From Impatiens glandulifera (Eukaryota > Streptophyta > Magnoliopsida > Ericales > Balsaminaceae), in the NCBI RefSeq assembly GCF_907164915.1, contig NC_061869.1, forward strand, positions 17,027,125 to 17,091,124: a stretch of DNA of 64,000 bases. Reading direction: 5' to 3'. Of the stretch, positions 21,820 through 33,125 are shown piece by piece. The notes beneath the pieces are model-generated. The model was not told the origin of the DNA, made no database searches, and was given only the letters and a program-made list of their open reading frames with translations. The stretch's first letter is position 1; every line of letters begins with the position of its first letter. The position numbers were made by a program, and so were the translations under genes.

Positions 21820-22113
21820 ATGGGTGATTCATGGAATAGTCTTCGGCGTACACCGGAGAAACTGCATCCGTGTTACCAGAATCTGATAGCACAAACAGAA
21901 ATTGCGGCACGTGAGGAAGAGGTGAGACAGATGACGCTGGAAATGGAGCAAATCCGATTGAGGGATGCGGAAAGAGGCCGATTGCTCAGTGAAATTAAAG
22001 CGGACAGAGCCGAAATGGCCCAGAGATTAGAGAATCTCGAACAAAAACTTGTATTGTTGAGGAGTCGACTGAATCAACCACCCCCTCCTCCCACTCCATC
22101 TAATAATTTCTAG
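21820..22113 (+). CDS. Small coiled-coil protein of the CACTA element, TNPA-derived
   Basis: An intact 97-residue frame. A CT-rich 5' leader (about 21600-21697), an intron (21698-21818, GT-AG) and an ATG two bases after the acceptor support a real transcript. Residues 4-27 (W-x-S-x-R-x-T...KL...YQNL-x-AQ) match the start of the TNPA-type protein encoded at 28931. Residues 32-83 are a charged heptad-like coiled coil, and the protein ends in a proline run (PPPPPTP). The TNPA genes of both CACTA elements likewise end with a coiled coil plus a Pro-rich tail. It therefore looks like a TNPA with its central DNA-binding part removed. Unlike the other genes of this element it has no stop or frameshift. 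A role as a dimerising inhibitor or partner of TNPA is possible but is inference. Confidence 0.6.
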   Translation: MGDSWNSLRRTPEKLHPCYQNLIAQTEIAAREEEVRQMTLEMEQIRLRDAERGRLLSEIKADRAEMAQRLENLEQKLVLLRSRLNQPPPPPTPSNNF

Positions 22114-22284
22114 ATTAATTATGTGTTTATTTGTTTTTCGGAAGAACGATGACAATATTTTTATGTGTTTTGTTTTAATATTCATGAATTATTATTATTA
22201 TGTTTGGTTTGGTTTGGTTTTAATATGTTGTTAATTAATTATGTTATTTTTGTTTACTTTTCATCTTTTTTAAAAAAAAACAGC

Positions 22285-23110
22285 ATGGCCAAAACCGAAG
22301 GTTTTCAAATAAACCTTCGGTTTTGACCCCTGCTTAAAAAATTCGAAGGGTAAAAACCGAAGGTTTATTTGAAAACCTTCGGTTTTGACCCTCGTTTAAA
22401 AAAATCTAAAAAATTTCTAATGGTAAAAACCGAAGGTTTTCAGATAAACCTTCGGTTTTGACCCCTTCTTAAAAAAATCTAAATAATTTCTAAGTATGGG
22501 GAAGGGTAAAAACCGAAGGTTTATTTGAGAACCTTTGGTTTTGACCCTCGGTTAAAAAAATCTGAAAATTTTCTAAGTATGGGGAAGGGTAAAAACCGAA
22601 GGTTTTCAAATAATCCTTCGGTTTTGACCCCTGCTTAAAAAAATCTAAAAAATTTCTAAGTATGGGAAGGGTAAAAACCGAAGGTTTTCAACTAAACCTT
22701 CGGTTTTCATCTTTACTTAAAAAAATCTAAAAAAATTCTAAGTATGGGGAAGGGTAAAAACCGAAGGTTGTCAAATAAACCTTCGGTTTTGACCCTAGGT
22801 TAAAAAAATCTGGAAATTTTCTAAGTATGGTGAAGGGTAAAAACCGAAGGTTTATTTGAAAACCTTCGGTTTTGACCCTAGATTTAAAAAATCTGAAAAT
22901 TTTCTAAGTATGGGGAAGGGTAAAAACCGAAGGTTTTCAAATAAACCTTCGGTTTTGACCCTAGTTTAAAAAATCTAAAAAATTTCTAAGTATGGGGAAG
23001 GGTAAAAACCGATGGTTTTCAAATAAACCTTCGGTTTTAACACTTCCCAAAAACATTCTGTTTAAGGTCAGGACCGAGAGGTTTATTTAAAACCTTCGCA
23101 AATACACATA
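22285..23110. repeat. Array of ~83-bp units with a CCGAAGG palindrome
   Basis: About ten head-to-tail units each contain ACCGAAGGTTT, a short spacer, then AAACCTTCGGTTTT, followed by 'ctaagtatggggaagggt'. Spacing between successive palindromes in the regular part (22506-22923) is about 83 bp. Single-base changes occur in a few arms (for example cgatgg near 23010). Each unit can fold into a hairpin and presents two transposase-type sites in inverted orientation. There is no ORF; this lies between the small ORF and the transposase gene. Confidence 0.85.
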
Positions 23111-23202
23111 AAAACCGAAAGTTAATGTTATAACTTTCGGTTTTAACGATTCCTAATTTGTTAAATTATTTGGTTTTTAACCCACTAATTTTAACTCCTA
23201 AC

Positions 23203-24120
23203 TAATATAATCAAGTGTGGGTTATATTTTAAAAATTAATATTGTGTTTTATGTTAAAATGTTTATGATTGTGTTTGATTATTATAGAGAAGTGTATTTG
23301 AATGTTTATGTTTGATTATCTTATGAATGTGTGTAATGTTTGGTCATATGGATTGTGCAATATTTTAAGGATATCAAATGTGTTAAATTAATGTTGTTAA
23401 AGGTCATTAGAAGGTGAGAAACAAAAGAATTTAACAAATTAGGAAGTGATAATTCCGAAAGTTATATAATTAACTTTCGGAAACATCCATCTAAACCGAA
23501 AGTTTTATATAAAAATTTCGGGTTTTATACTTCTGAAGACCGATAGTTATATATACAACTCTCGGTTTATATGATTATTTCCGAAAATTAATTATAACTT
23601 TCGATTTTTACATTTTCAATTTTTTAAATTAAAGTATTTTTTCTTTCCAATATAGACTCCTAATTAATATAATCAAGTGTGGGTTATATTTTAAAAATTA
23701 ATATTATGTTTTATGTTAAAATGTTTATGATTGTGTTTGATTATTATAGAGAAGTGTATTTGAATGTTTATGTTTGATTATCTTATGAATGTGTGTAATG
23801 TTTGATCATATAGATTGTGCAATATTTTAAGGATATAAAATGTGTTAAAATAATGTTGTTAAAGGTCATTAGAAGGTGAGAAACAAAAGAATTTAACAAA
23901 TTAGGAAGTGATAATTCTGAAAGTTATATAATTAACTTTCGGAAATATCCATCTAAACCGAAAGTTTTATATAAAACTTTCGGGTTTTATACTTCTGAAG
24001 ACCGAGATTTATATATACAACTCTCGGTTTTGACACTTATTAAAACCGAAGGTTTTATATAAACTCTCAGGGTTTAATAAGGGTCAAAACCGAGAGTTGT
24101 ATATAAAACTCTCGGAAATG
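23203..24120. repeat. ~462-bp tandem duplication with CCGAAAG / CTCTCGG pairs
   Basis: The block beginning taatataatcaagtgtgggtt at 23203 is repeated from 23665 with few changes, through 'ggtcattagaaggtgag'. Each copy ends in inverted CCGAAAGTT / AACTTTCGG and ACTCTCGG motifs, so a third motif variant occurs inside the left half of the transposon. No gene is seen. Confidence 0.8.
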
Positions 24121-24169
24121 ACAGAATAAAAATAAAAAAACGCATTTTTCTCTTCTTCTTTCCCGATTT

Positions 24170-25547
24170 GCTTTCTCTCTTCTCCTCTCATCTCCGCCGC
24201 CCCGCTTTTCTCTCCCCGACGACCAAGACGCCGCGCCGTCGCCCTACCGAAGACCACCGAAGACCAAGACGCCGCGTCGCCGCCCTGCCGAAGACCACTG
24301 AACGCTTTTGAAGAATCGCCCTGCCGCCGCCGAAACTTGAAGAATCCCCTCTGTCGCCGCCCTGCAAGGTTAGTTTTTAATTTTTTTTGCAATTAGGTTA
24401 GATTATTGTTAGATTGTTGCAATTAGGTTAGATTAATTTTAGATTCTTGTTAGATTTTTGAAATTAGGTTAGATTATTGTTAGATTTTTGTTAGATTTTT
24501 GCAATTAGGTTAGATTATTGCTAGATTATGTATATATTATTGTTAAATTAGGTTATAAGTTTAAGATTAGTTTATTGGATTACATTTTGGAATTGATTTT
24601 AGATTTTGATTTAGGTTAGATTTTGTTTAATATAGGTTTTGGTTTGATTTTGGTTTGATTTGGGTTTAATTGATGTTTGATTTAGGTTAGATGTTGTTTA
24701 ATTTAGGTTTTGGTTTGATTTTGTTTTGATTGTGATTGGTTTGATTTAGGTTAGATGTTGTTTAATTTAGGTTTTGGTTTGATTTTGTTTTGATTGTGAT
24801 TGGTTTGATTTAGGTTAGATGTTGTTTAATTTAGGTTTTGGTTTGATTTTGTTTTGATTGTGATTTGTTTGATTTAGGTTAGATGTTGTTTAATTTAAGT
24901 TTTGGTTTGATTTTGTTTTGATTGTGATTGGTTTGATTTGGGTGTAATTTATTGTTATTAGGTTTGGATTACGAATTTGAGTCGCCCCCTGCCCGCCCGT
25001 CAATCTACATCCGCTGCTCTTCTTCGTTGCTCTTTTTGTGCAAGGTTAGTTCTTGTTGGTTTATTATATGGTTAGGTTTAGTTTAATGTTAGATTTATGT
25101 TAGCTTTTCATGTTAAATTTAAGTTTGATTTATGTTTGATTTGATTTATGTTAGATTTGGTATCATGTTTGATTTATGTTAGATTATGTTAGCTTTTCAT
25201 GTTAGATTTAAGTTAGATTTTTGTTTGATTTGATTTATGTTAGATTAGGTATTATGTTTGTTAGATTATGTTAGATTATGTTGGATTAGATTGGGTTTGA
25301 ATTAGATTTGATTGTAGGTTAGAATTGTTATATGGAATGAATTATGTATGAATAAAATTATGTTGGATTATAATTGATTGCTTTGAAATGTGTATGAATG
25401 AAATAATTTTAGATTATATGTATGTTGAATTTTGGTTGGATAATGATAGATTATATAGAAATTATGTTAGCATTATGTAAGCCTAATTAATTTAGACAAA
25501 TTTAAGTAAATAATAATGCGGGTTGTTTTCCATTTTATTTTAGAAAT
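24170..25547 (+). promoter_or_regulatory. 5' leader and leader introns of the CACTA transposase gene
   Basis: A GC-rich, CT-rich block (about 24170-24367) ends in 'ctgcaag' before 'gttagttt', and a second short exon-like block (about 24985-25043) ends in 'tgcaag' before 'gttagttc'. The following intron-like sequence ends in 'ttttattttag' just before the ATG at 25548. The same layout (CT-rich exon, T-rich intron full of 'ggttagatt') precedes the transposase of the second CACTA element. A 64-bp unit is tandemly repeated about four times at 24706-24960. Confidence 0.6.
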
Positions 25548-28500
25548 ATGGAAGTACCCGATAAAAGCTGGATGACCTTACATCGAGATCATCCAGATTA
25601 CGAGGAAGGCGTTGACAAATTCCTCGAGTATGCTCTTAGGAATACATCCCGACAAACCGTGAAATGTCCCTGCGTGAAATGCTTGAACACGCCGTTTATG
25701 GAAATAGACGAAGTGAAGACTCACCTCATCATTTATGGAATAAATGTTCATTATGAGTATTGGTATTTTCATGGAGAAAAGAGATGTACTACTCAAGTGG
25801 TTAATGACGATGTCGATGAAGATGCCGATGACTTAGATGATGATGATGATGATGACGATGATCAGTCGGAGGATGCCGTGCCGGAATTCAACGATGCGAG
25901 ATAGGAGATGATTAATACAGTTAATGAAGAGGTCAATGAAGAACGTTATATGCACGAATTTATAAACGATATGTTCCCCAACGTTAATGACGTCCCGAGC
26001 AACGATGAACCAGTCGAAGATGCGCATAGATTTTATAAATTGATTGATGATTGCAAACGGCCATTGTATGAAGGTGTTCGAATAACGAAATCATCGGCAC
26101 TACTGAAACTACTTCACATAAAAAATGTATGTCAATGGACGAATTCTTCGTTCGATATGTTGCTGCGTCTGCTTAAAGACTACATATTACCGATTGACGC
26201 TCAATTACCAAACTCATACTATGAAAGTAAAAAATTCTTATTACTGATATCGGGCTTATATATGACAAGATAGACGAATGTAAGAACAACTGTATCATAT
26301 TTTGGAAGAACAACATAAATGAAGATTCTTGTAGAGTTTGCGGTCTTTCAAGATGGAAAGTCGACCAAACAAGTGGAACAGTTCGAGAGAAGCAAAATGG
26401 GAAATTCATTCTAAAAAAGGTGTTGAGATATTTCCCTTTAATACCAAGACTGCAAAGACTATACATGTCCTCAAAAACGGCTCCAATGATGAGATGACAT
26501 AAAGAAGGAAGAGTTGATAGTGATACGTTGAGACATCCCGCTGATTCCTTAACTTGGTAGACGTTTGATGAAAATTATACAGATTTTGCTTCAGAATCTC
26601 GAAACGTAAGACTGGGTTTATCAAGCGATGGGTTTTAACCATTTGCAAATGGGAAAAAATCATACAGTGTTTGGCCGGTTATTCTCGTTCCTTATAATGT
26701 GTCACCCACGACTTGCATGGATTCTAGCAATTTCATTTTATCTATGTTAATTCCGGGTCCAAAGAGTCCGGGACATGCAATTGATATATTTCTCCAGCCA
26801 TTGATCGAAGAGTTGCATGAACTGTGGCAAACAGGTGTGAAAACGTTTGATGCACACACCTCGCAATACTTTAACATGCGAGCGGCGTTGTTGTGGATCA
26901 TTAACGACTTTCCCGCATACGCGAATTTATCAGGCTGGAGTACGAAAGGTAAATTTGCTTGTCCTTGTTGTAACAACGACACAGTATCTCTTTGATTGGT
27001 TCATGGTTCCAAACAATGTTACTTGGGTCATAGACGCTTTCTTCCACCGAAGCACAAATACAGAAGGGATAAAGAGTCGTTTGATGGTCGAACTGATTAT
27101 AGTGATCCCCCTAGATTGTTAACGGGGCAAGAAAGTTACGAGCAAGCACGAGACTTAGAAGACATAATTCTTAGTGCGGATCTGAGCAAGAGAACCAAGA
27201 TATATCATGAAACGCGGGGAGACAATTGGAACAAACTTAGCATTTTATTGAGACATAATTTGGATGTGATGCATATTGAGAAAAATATCTGTGATAGCGT
27301 GTTGGGAACAATAATGAATGTGAAAGAGAAGACTAAGGATGGTCCTAAAGCCCGTAAAGACTTAGAACTCTTAGGCATAAAATCATGGTTACATCCTATA
27401 AATGATGAAGGAGTTGTTCATTATCCAGAAGCGCCTTTCGCTTTGACATCCGAAAATAAAAAACGTCTTTGTAACTTCTTCAAAGATCTCAAGTTGCCTG
27501 ATGGTTTTGCTCAAATATCGGAGGTTGTGTAAATTTGGAAGAGAAAAAGATTTCGGGATTAAAGAGTCATGATTGTCACATTTTATTGGAATATCTTATT
27601 CCTTTAGCAACTCGTGGATTACTTTCAGATAATGTGTATGATGCGTTAGTAAATTTGTCTCGTTTCTTTCGGTTGTTGTGCTTCAAAGAGTTGATCCAAG
27701 AGTACCTCGAACAATTGTACATGGATATTACATTGACACTTTGCAAATTTGAAATGATTTTTCCGCCGTCAATCTTCGACATCATGATGCATCTCCCGGT
27801 TCACTTGTCATTTGAGGCTTTGCTTGGAGGACCTGTTCAGTATCGATGGATGTATCCGTTTGAACATTACATGGGTACAATGAAAAGATATTTGCGGAAT
27901 AATAACCACCCCGAAGCCTCTATAAGCGAGAGCTATCTTGTTAATGAGAGTATTAGTTTATGTGCCAGGTATATGGAGGAACAAAAGCAAGAAAATGCAC
28001 AACCTGAAATCTCGGGCATTTCAATAATTGCATCGTTGGAAGACCTATCTAACAGAAAAGTATACAACTTGGATTATATCGATCGAGTGACAACTCATTC
28101 TTACATTTTGAAAAATTGTTCCAAAGCAGAACCGTTTTACATGTAAGATTCAATGTTGTTGTTACTAATTAGCATTAAAGAGTGTGTTATTTAATATTCG
28201 ATCTATTTGCAGAGATTATAACAACGAGTCCAGTGGAGAAACGTTTGCCGCATATTTCAAGCATCGAGTGAGTAAATTATAAACCATATATCCTAACTCT
28301 TTTTATTCATTTTAACAACTTCATTTCGGATACATATATAGGTCGCCCATTTAGCAGAAATTAATGACATATCAAGAGACCTCAAGATCTTAGGAGAAGT
28401 TCCAAGTATGTACTCGTCTATGTATGTTTGGTGTAAAGTAAACGGATACAAATTCTGTACAGAAAAACACGACGAAGGTTTGACCACTCAAAATAGTGGG

Positions 28501-28824
28501 GTGGTTGTTGAGGGGTACAACGGGTCTGAAACTATGTCATACTACGGAGTTTTAACGAATATAATCGAAGTACAATACTATTTTCACAAACGAGTTGTTT
28601 TATTCAAGTGTAAGTGGTTTGATACACACTCGGGGGAACTAGGAGTGAAAGTGGATAAATATGGCTTCGTAAGTGTAAATGTAAACCGAATTTTGAAAAC
28701 CCAAAGTCAAGACCCGTATATATTGGCGAGTCAAGCGAAACAAATATTCTACGCCCCTGATATGTCAGCCCGACCCGGTTGGAAGATTGTGACAAAAATA
28801 AAACCGCGGTTTACAAACATATAG
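25548..28824 (+). pseudogene. CACTA TNPD-type transposase gene, broken
   Basis: The ATG at 25548 opens a transposase-associated N-terminal region ('DKSWM', 'YEEGVDKFLEYA', 'CPCVKC', 'HGEK') and an Asp run (about 25836-25862). The Transposase_21 region follows: 'GLSRWK', 'RNVRLGLSSDGF', 'PFANG', 'GHRRFLP', 'HNLDVMHIEKNICDSVLGT'. A DUF4218-like part ('SHDCHILLEYLIP', 'YPFEHYMGTMKRY') and a DUF4216-like C-terminus ('VVLFKCKWFD', 'ASQAKQIFYAPD') complete it. Introns are 28143-28212 and 28268-28341. Breaks are stops at 25902, 26495, 26558, 26636 and 26993 and frameshifts near 26255 and 27508. Comparison with the second element shows W at 26495 and Q at 26636 as the older state. This protein normally cuts the transposon ends; here it is dead. 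Confidence 0.9.
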
Positions 28825-28930
28825 TTCAGATTAATTAATTTGGTAGATTTATGTTTTTAACTTTATATTCATTCTTATTACTACTTTATTTCAATTATTC
28901 ACTCATTTTTATTTATGGTGTGAATTAAGA

Positions 28931-30677
28931 ATGTCTGAAGGTCCTAAAACAACTTGGAAGAGTATGAGGAAGACAAACAAGAAATTGGATAAAAGCTACC
29001 AAAACCTACTTGCCCAATCCGAGTCCTTAAAGCTCCGAGGATCGTCTTCTAGAGACCAACCACCTATTGATGTGGTCCCGATAGCTATTGCGCCTCCCCC
29101 AACAGACGAGGATGTTGAGGCTAGTGAGCTCCAAGAGTTTATAGAGAGCACATTTGCTGATATGGTGGATAGCGATGAGGCTGAAGACGAGGGTCTCGAG
29201 GAGCCTATCGAGGAGGAGGATGGCGAGGAGGAGCACGGTTCCACTCCCGACCCATCATCGACAGGTAACTCGTTTACAAATTAGTTAGTGTTTCAATTGA
29301 TTGACATATCTAATTATGATTTTGATAATTTTGAAGAATCTTCTGCCCGCAAGAGACGGGGGAAGAACAAGAATATTGCGTTGTCTAAGAGGGTAGCGGG
29401 GACAAGGATTCCTCTTACGTTTAGAGAGAAGGATGGGAGGTCAGGCGGTACAGACGTGGGAAGAACACGGTGGTCTAGACATGTGGGGTCGATTATCCGG
29501 GACCCCGCAGCCGTGTCACACCGTCTTCTAAAGTGGAAGGCTTTAAGTGCAGACCAATTGGATTCACTGTGGACTGCTATCAAGGTAATACTTATTACTT
29601 GATTATACATTACGTCATTAAATAATTATTTTTAACATTTGGATGTTATTTTTTTTAGGATCCGTTCGAAGCTACTAATGGTGATATTGAGTCTTTTCTA
29701 AAGACCGGATTGGGACACGCCAATCAGATATGGGATAGATGGCGGTCGGATTTGAACAAGACATATATCCGCGTCCACAAAGGAGACGAGGCGGTGGTAC
29801 TGGCTAATCCTCCACCAAACTACGATCAAGATGATTGGGAGTTTGTGTGTCGCAATCATTTCTTCACAGAAACATTTAAGGTACGGTTTCATAATTCAAA
29901 TAAAAGTTGATATTAATTAATCTAACTTCATTTTTTATTTCAAATACAGAGAAACAGTTCTACAAATATGAAAAACAGGAAGAAGCTGAAATTCCCGCAT
30001 CGAACGGGAAGTTGACCGTTTGCACAAATTGAAGACGAGTTGGTAAGTACATTATTTGTAATAACTTAATCTAAAGATTAATATTAATTATATAAATCAT
30101 TTATTTCAACAGGCGATTGAAATGGGACGGGAACCGTCTGTAATTGAAGTATTCAAGAGGACCCGTACCCGAAAACCGACAAAAGAAAACCCAACACCCG
30201 TCCCGGACGAACACGTGCAAGAGAAAATTGTAAGTGAATTGAATATGCCTAGTTTTTTATTATAGAAATGATATTTTATTTGAATTGTGCAGGTTGAGAT
30301 GGAGGAGGTTGTTAGTAACGAACCGAGAATATCGGATTTTGAATTGATGGAGAGGGTGTTCGGACAACAAAAACACGGGGTAGTGTTCGGAATGGGATCA
30401 GGCGTCCGGCCCACACACTTTTGTGAGGATCGTCGAAGTGGAAACAGTTCACAGCGAAACAATGAGCGATTGTTAGAAGAGAATCAAATAATGAAGCTCA
30501 AGCTGGAGGAACTGAAGAAGAGGTATGAAGAAAAGAATGCGCAGAATGGAAGAAATGCAAGCGGAAAAGGAAGAAATTGTGACAAGAATGGAGAGGGAGA
30601 AGTTACAGATGAACGCGAGAATAGAGAGAATCGAATTGTATATGAGGCAACAACCACCTCCTCTCCCCACAAGCTAA
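28931..30677 (+). pseudogene. CACTA TNPA-type gene (plant transposase, Ptta/En/Spm), broken
   Basis: Six exons can be read: 28931-29277, 29337-29585, 29659-29880, 29950-30042, 30113-30229 and 30293-30677, all with GT-AG introns of about 60-75 bp. The N-terminus (MSEGPKTTWKSMRK...YQNLLAQSE) is followed by an acidic stretch, a basic patch (RKRRGKNK) and the Ptta-like region ('WSRHVGSII', 'HANQIWDRWRSDLNK', 'FFTETFK'). 'VFKRTRTRK' and a coiled coil ending in PPPLPTS come last. In En/Spm the equivalent protein binds the subterminal repeats and brings the ends together. Defects are a TGA at 30013-30015 (expected CGA) and a one-base shift near 30530 before the coiled coil. Exon limits are inferred from splice sites and from alignment to the second element. 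Confidence 0.82.
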
Positions 30678-30879
30678 GGTTGATTCGATTCAAAACATGA
30701 TTTTATTAGTAGTTGTGTCAATTTGAATTTATAACAGATTGTTCGGATTATTAGTTTGGTTTCGAATTTTGTAATGATAATGATCATTTAATGTGATCGT
30801 TTAAAGTATGTGGCATTTATTTTATCATTGATATATTGGTTTGGCTGAACAGGTTTTGGTTGCGAGCAAAATAATCCGC

Positions 30880-31500
30880 AGGTTTTGAAAGTAATATTGA
30901 AATCTCTCGGTTTTTCTTCAAATGGAAAAACCGAGAGATATTAGAAAACTCTTGGTTTTCTCCATTTGAAGATAACCGAGAGTTATTAGAAAACTCTCAG
31001 TTTTTACACAAAGAGGAAAAACGAGAGTTTTCATTTAACTTTCGGTTTTCTTCTTCGTGGAAAAACCGAGAGTTTTCAATATTACTTTCAGTTTTCTCCA
31101 TTACAAGAAAACCGAGAGTTTTCATTTAACTCTCGGTTTTTCTTCAAATGGAGAAAACCGAGAGTTATATGAAAGCTCTCGGTTTTTCCACGAAGAGGGA
31201 AAACCGAAAGTTAAATGAAAACTCTCGGTTTTCTCCATTTGAAGAAAACCGAGAGTTAAATGAAAACTCTCGGTTTTTCCACGAAGAGGAAAACCGAAAG
31301 TTTTTCAATCACCTTTCGGTTTTACTCTAGGGTATCTAAACCGAAAACTCTAAGATATCTCTCGGTAAATGCTCAATTGTTTTTAACGAAATAGTCAATA
31401 CCGAGGGATGGCGAGAGTTACCAAAACCTTTGGTAATGTGTCTATACCGAATGTTATAGGGTCAAAACCGAGAGTTTTTACTCTCGGTTTTGACCCCTTT
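30880..31500. repeat. Right subterminal repeats of the CACTA element
   Basis: At least ten inverted pairs of CCGAGAGTT / AACTCTCGG separated by 'ttcaaatggag' or 'ccacgaagagg' spacers, with occasional CCGAAAG variants. The motif differs from the CCGAAGG word of the left arm. An open frame at 31148-31330 is only a translation of these repeats. Confidence 0.85.
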
Positions 31501-31513
31501 TTCACCAGTGATA

Positions 31514-32030
31514 AGAGAATGCGTCGCTAATTTTGTTAATGTTGCCTCCTATTTCATTAATGATATATATTTAATATTTTTTTATATTTTTTAATTTGAT
31601 TTATTCATCTTTATATTATAATTTTAAAAAATAAATAAATTAGTTAACGAGAAGATAAAAAAAAGAAAAATAATTAACGAAGAAAAAATGAGAAAATATA
31701 TAATATAGTTCAAAATCTTTGTTATAAAATTTGTACATAATTACGAAGTTTTTAAAAGTGTTGTATGAGAATTTAAGAATTTATTATTTTTTTATTTTTC
31801 TATTATACTTATTAGACAGTTTTTGTAAATGCAGGAAGCACCATTTTAAATTTAATAGCATTTTCATTTCCAGCGTTTTAAGTTAAAATCGAACAAAATT
31901 ATCCCCATTTTTAAATTAAGAAAGAATTAAAGTTTTATATTAAAAGTTTTAGTTATTTTGAAAATTATTAAAAATAAATTATTTTTTTTTATAAAAATGA
32001 CAGCAAAAGTGTAAGTAAGAAAGAATTAAA
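31514..32030. other. AT-rich intergenic, nothing recognised
   Basis: Mostly A/T homopolymer-rich sequence between the CACTA right TSD and the MITE TSD at 32031; no gene or repeat family was identified. Confidence 0.6.
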
Positions 32031-32040
32031 AGTCCCGCCT

Positions 32041-33001
32041 AGGAGTGTAACGAGTCAAGCTGCTCGTGAGTAGTTCGTGAACAGTTTAGTTAAAGCTCGA
32101 CTCGAACTCGGTTGGACCGAACTCGAGTCGAGTTCGAGTAGCTCGATTATAAAATCGAGCTCGAGCTCGAGTTTTATATTTGTTGTTCGAGTAACTCGTG
32201 AGTAGCTCGTTATAAATTATATTATATTATATTATATATATATATATGTTATATTATATATATATAACTAAAAAAAGCTCACCACTTCCATTCTCAAACC
32301 TTCAATTACTCTCCCCTTCCATTTTCAAACAGCCAAATTTATCTCTATCTTCTCCTTCCATTCCTATTTTCTCCTTCTTCCATTCCCAAATAGTCAAACT
32401 CATCTCTCTCTATTCTCTTTCCATTTTCAAATGGTCAAACCCCTCTCTATTTTTAAACGGTCAAAAACCTCTCTTTCTTCTCCTTTGCCCATCTTTAAGA
32501 TTCTTTCTCCATTAAAAGACCTTGAAACATCTATTTTTTATTTCACTATTAACGGAACAACTTGTTTATTGCTTTCACTATTTTATATTTCGAATCTTGT
32601 AGAATTGAAGATCACTACTATATGATCAGTGCATCATATTATAAACTTGTAATATTTGTGATAAACATCTTTTAAATATTTAATTTCGTTTGTAATTTTT
32701 AAATGAGATGTTTATGATTCAATGATTATCTTTAAGTTATGTAATGATATTTATATTTTTTTATTCTTAAATAATGTTGTGATTATGTATGTGTAGTTTG
32801 TAAAATATATATTATATTATGTTTGAGATATTATTTGGTAAACATAATTTAATTAATAAAATTTAATTTTTGAATTTTCGAGTTTTCGAGTTCGAGTATA
32901 AATTTTGATACTCAATCGATTTCGAGTTCGATTTCGAGTATTGACAATACAATTCGAGTAGAGTTTGAGTCAGGTACTCGACTCGATTCGTTTACACCCC
33001 T
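32041..33001. mobile_element. GAGCTC-rich MITE with 10-bp TSD, Mutator-like
   Basis: Ends are aggagtgtaacga and, reverse-complemented from the right, aggggtgtaaacga. The flanks agtcccgcct (32031-32040 and 33002-33011) form a perfect 10-bp TSD. Both subterminal regions are packed with 'gctcgactcgaactcg'-type words, while the interior (32220-32870) is ordinary AT-rich sequence. A TSD of 9-11 bp suggests a Mutator-like origin. Open frames at 32246-32625 are low-complexity Ser/Pro/Leu translations, not genes. Confidence 0.82.
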
Positions 33002-33125
33002 AGTCCCGCCTGTATTTTTTTAATAGTATTTAGTTATATATATATATTTTGTTATTATTATTATTATTATGACTTAGTATATAGAGGAAGACAATTCTAG
33101 ATTGTTCCAACTTATACCGTCAAAT

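Larger units (their letters stand above)
21111..31510 (+). mobile_element. Complete CACTA (En/Spm-type) transposon, 10.4 kb
   Basis: The left end reads cactagtaaaaaatcg and the reverse complement of the right end reads cactggtgaaaaagg. The 3-bp TSD ATA is present on both sides (21108-21110 and 31511-31513). Both ends carry long arrays of short inverted motifs. The body contains a small coiled-coil ORF (21820-22113), a TNPD-type transposase gene (25548-28824) and a TNPA-type gene (28931-30677), all on the plus strand. The two large genes are broken, so the element can no longer move by itself. It belongs to the plant CACTA superfamily on gene order, TSD length and termini. Confidence 0.95.

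Noticed and set aside
22285..23110. Regular palindromic repeats with spacers, CRISPR-like at first glance
   Set aside because: Spacers are the same in each unit, the repeats lie inside a plant CACTA transposon, and there are no cas genes; these are transposase-site arrays.
25836..25862. GATGAT-type microsatellite as an independent repeat
   Set aside because: It encodes the Asp run at the end of the transposase-associated N-terminal region and has a counterpart in the second CACTA.
31148..31330. Open frame of 60 codons with repeated ENRKLNENSRF
   Set aside because: It is the translation of the CCGAGAGTT / AACTCTCGG subterminal repeats of the CACTA element, not a gene.
32246..32625. Ser/Pro/Leu-rich open frames
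   Set aside because: Lie wholly inside a MITE with defined TSD; CT-rich low-complexity sequence.
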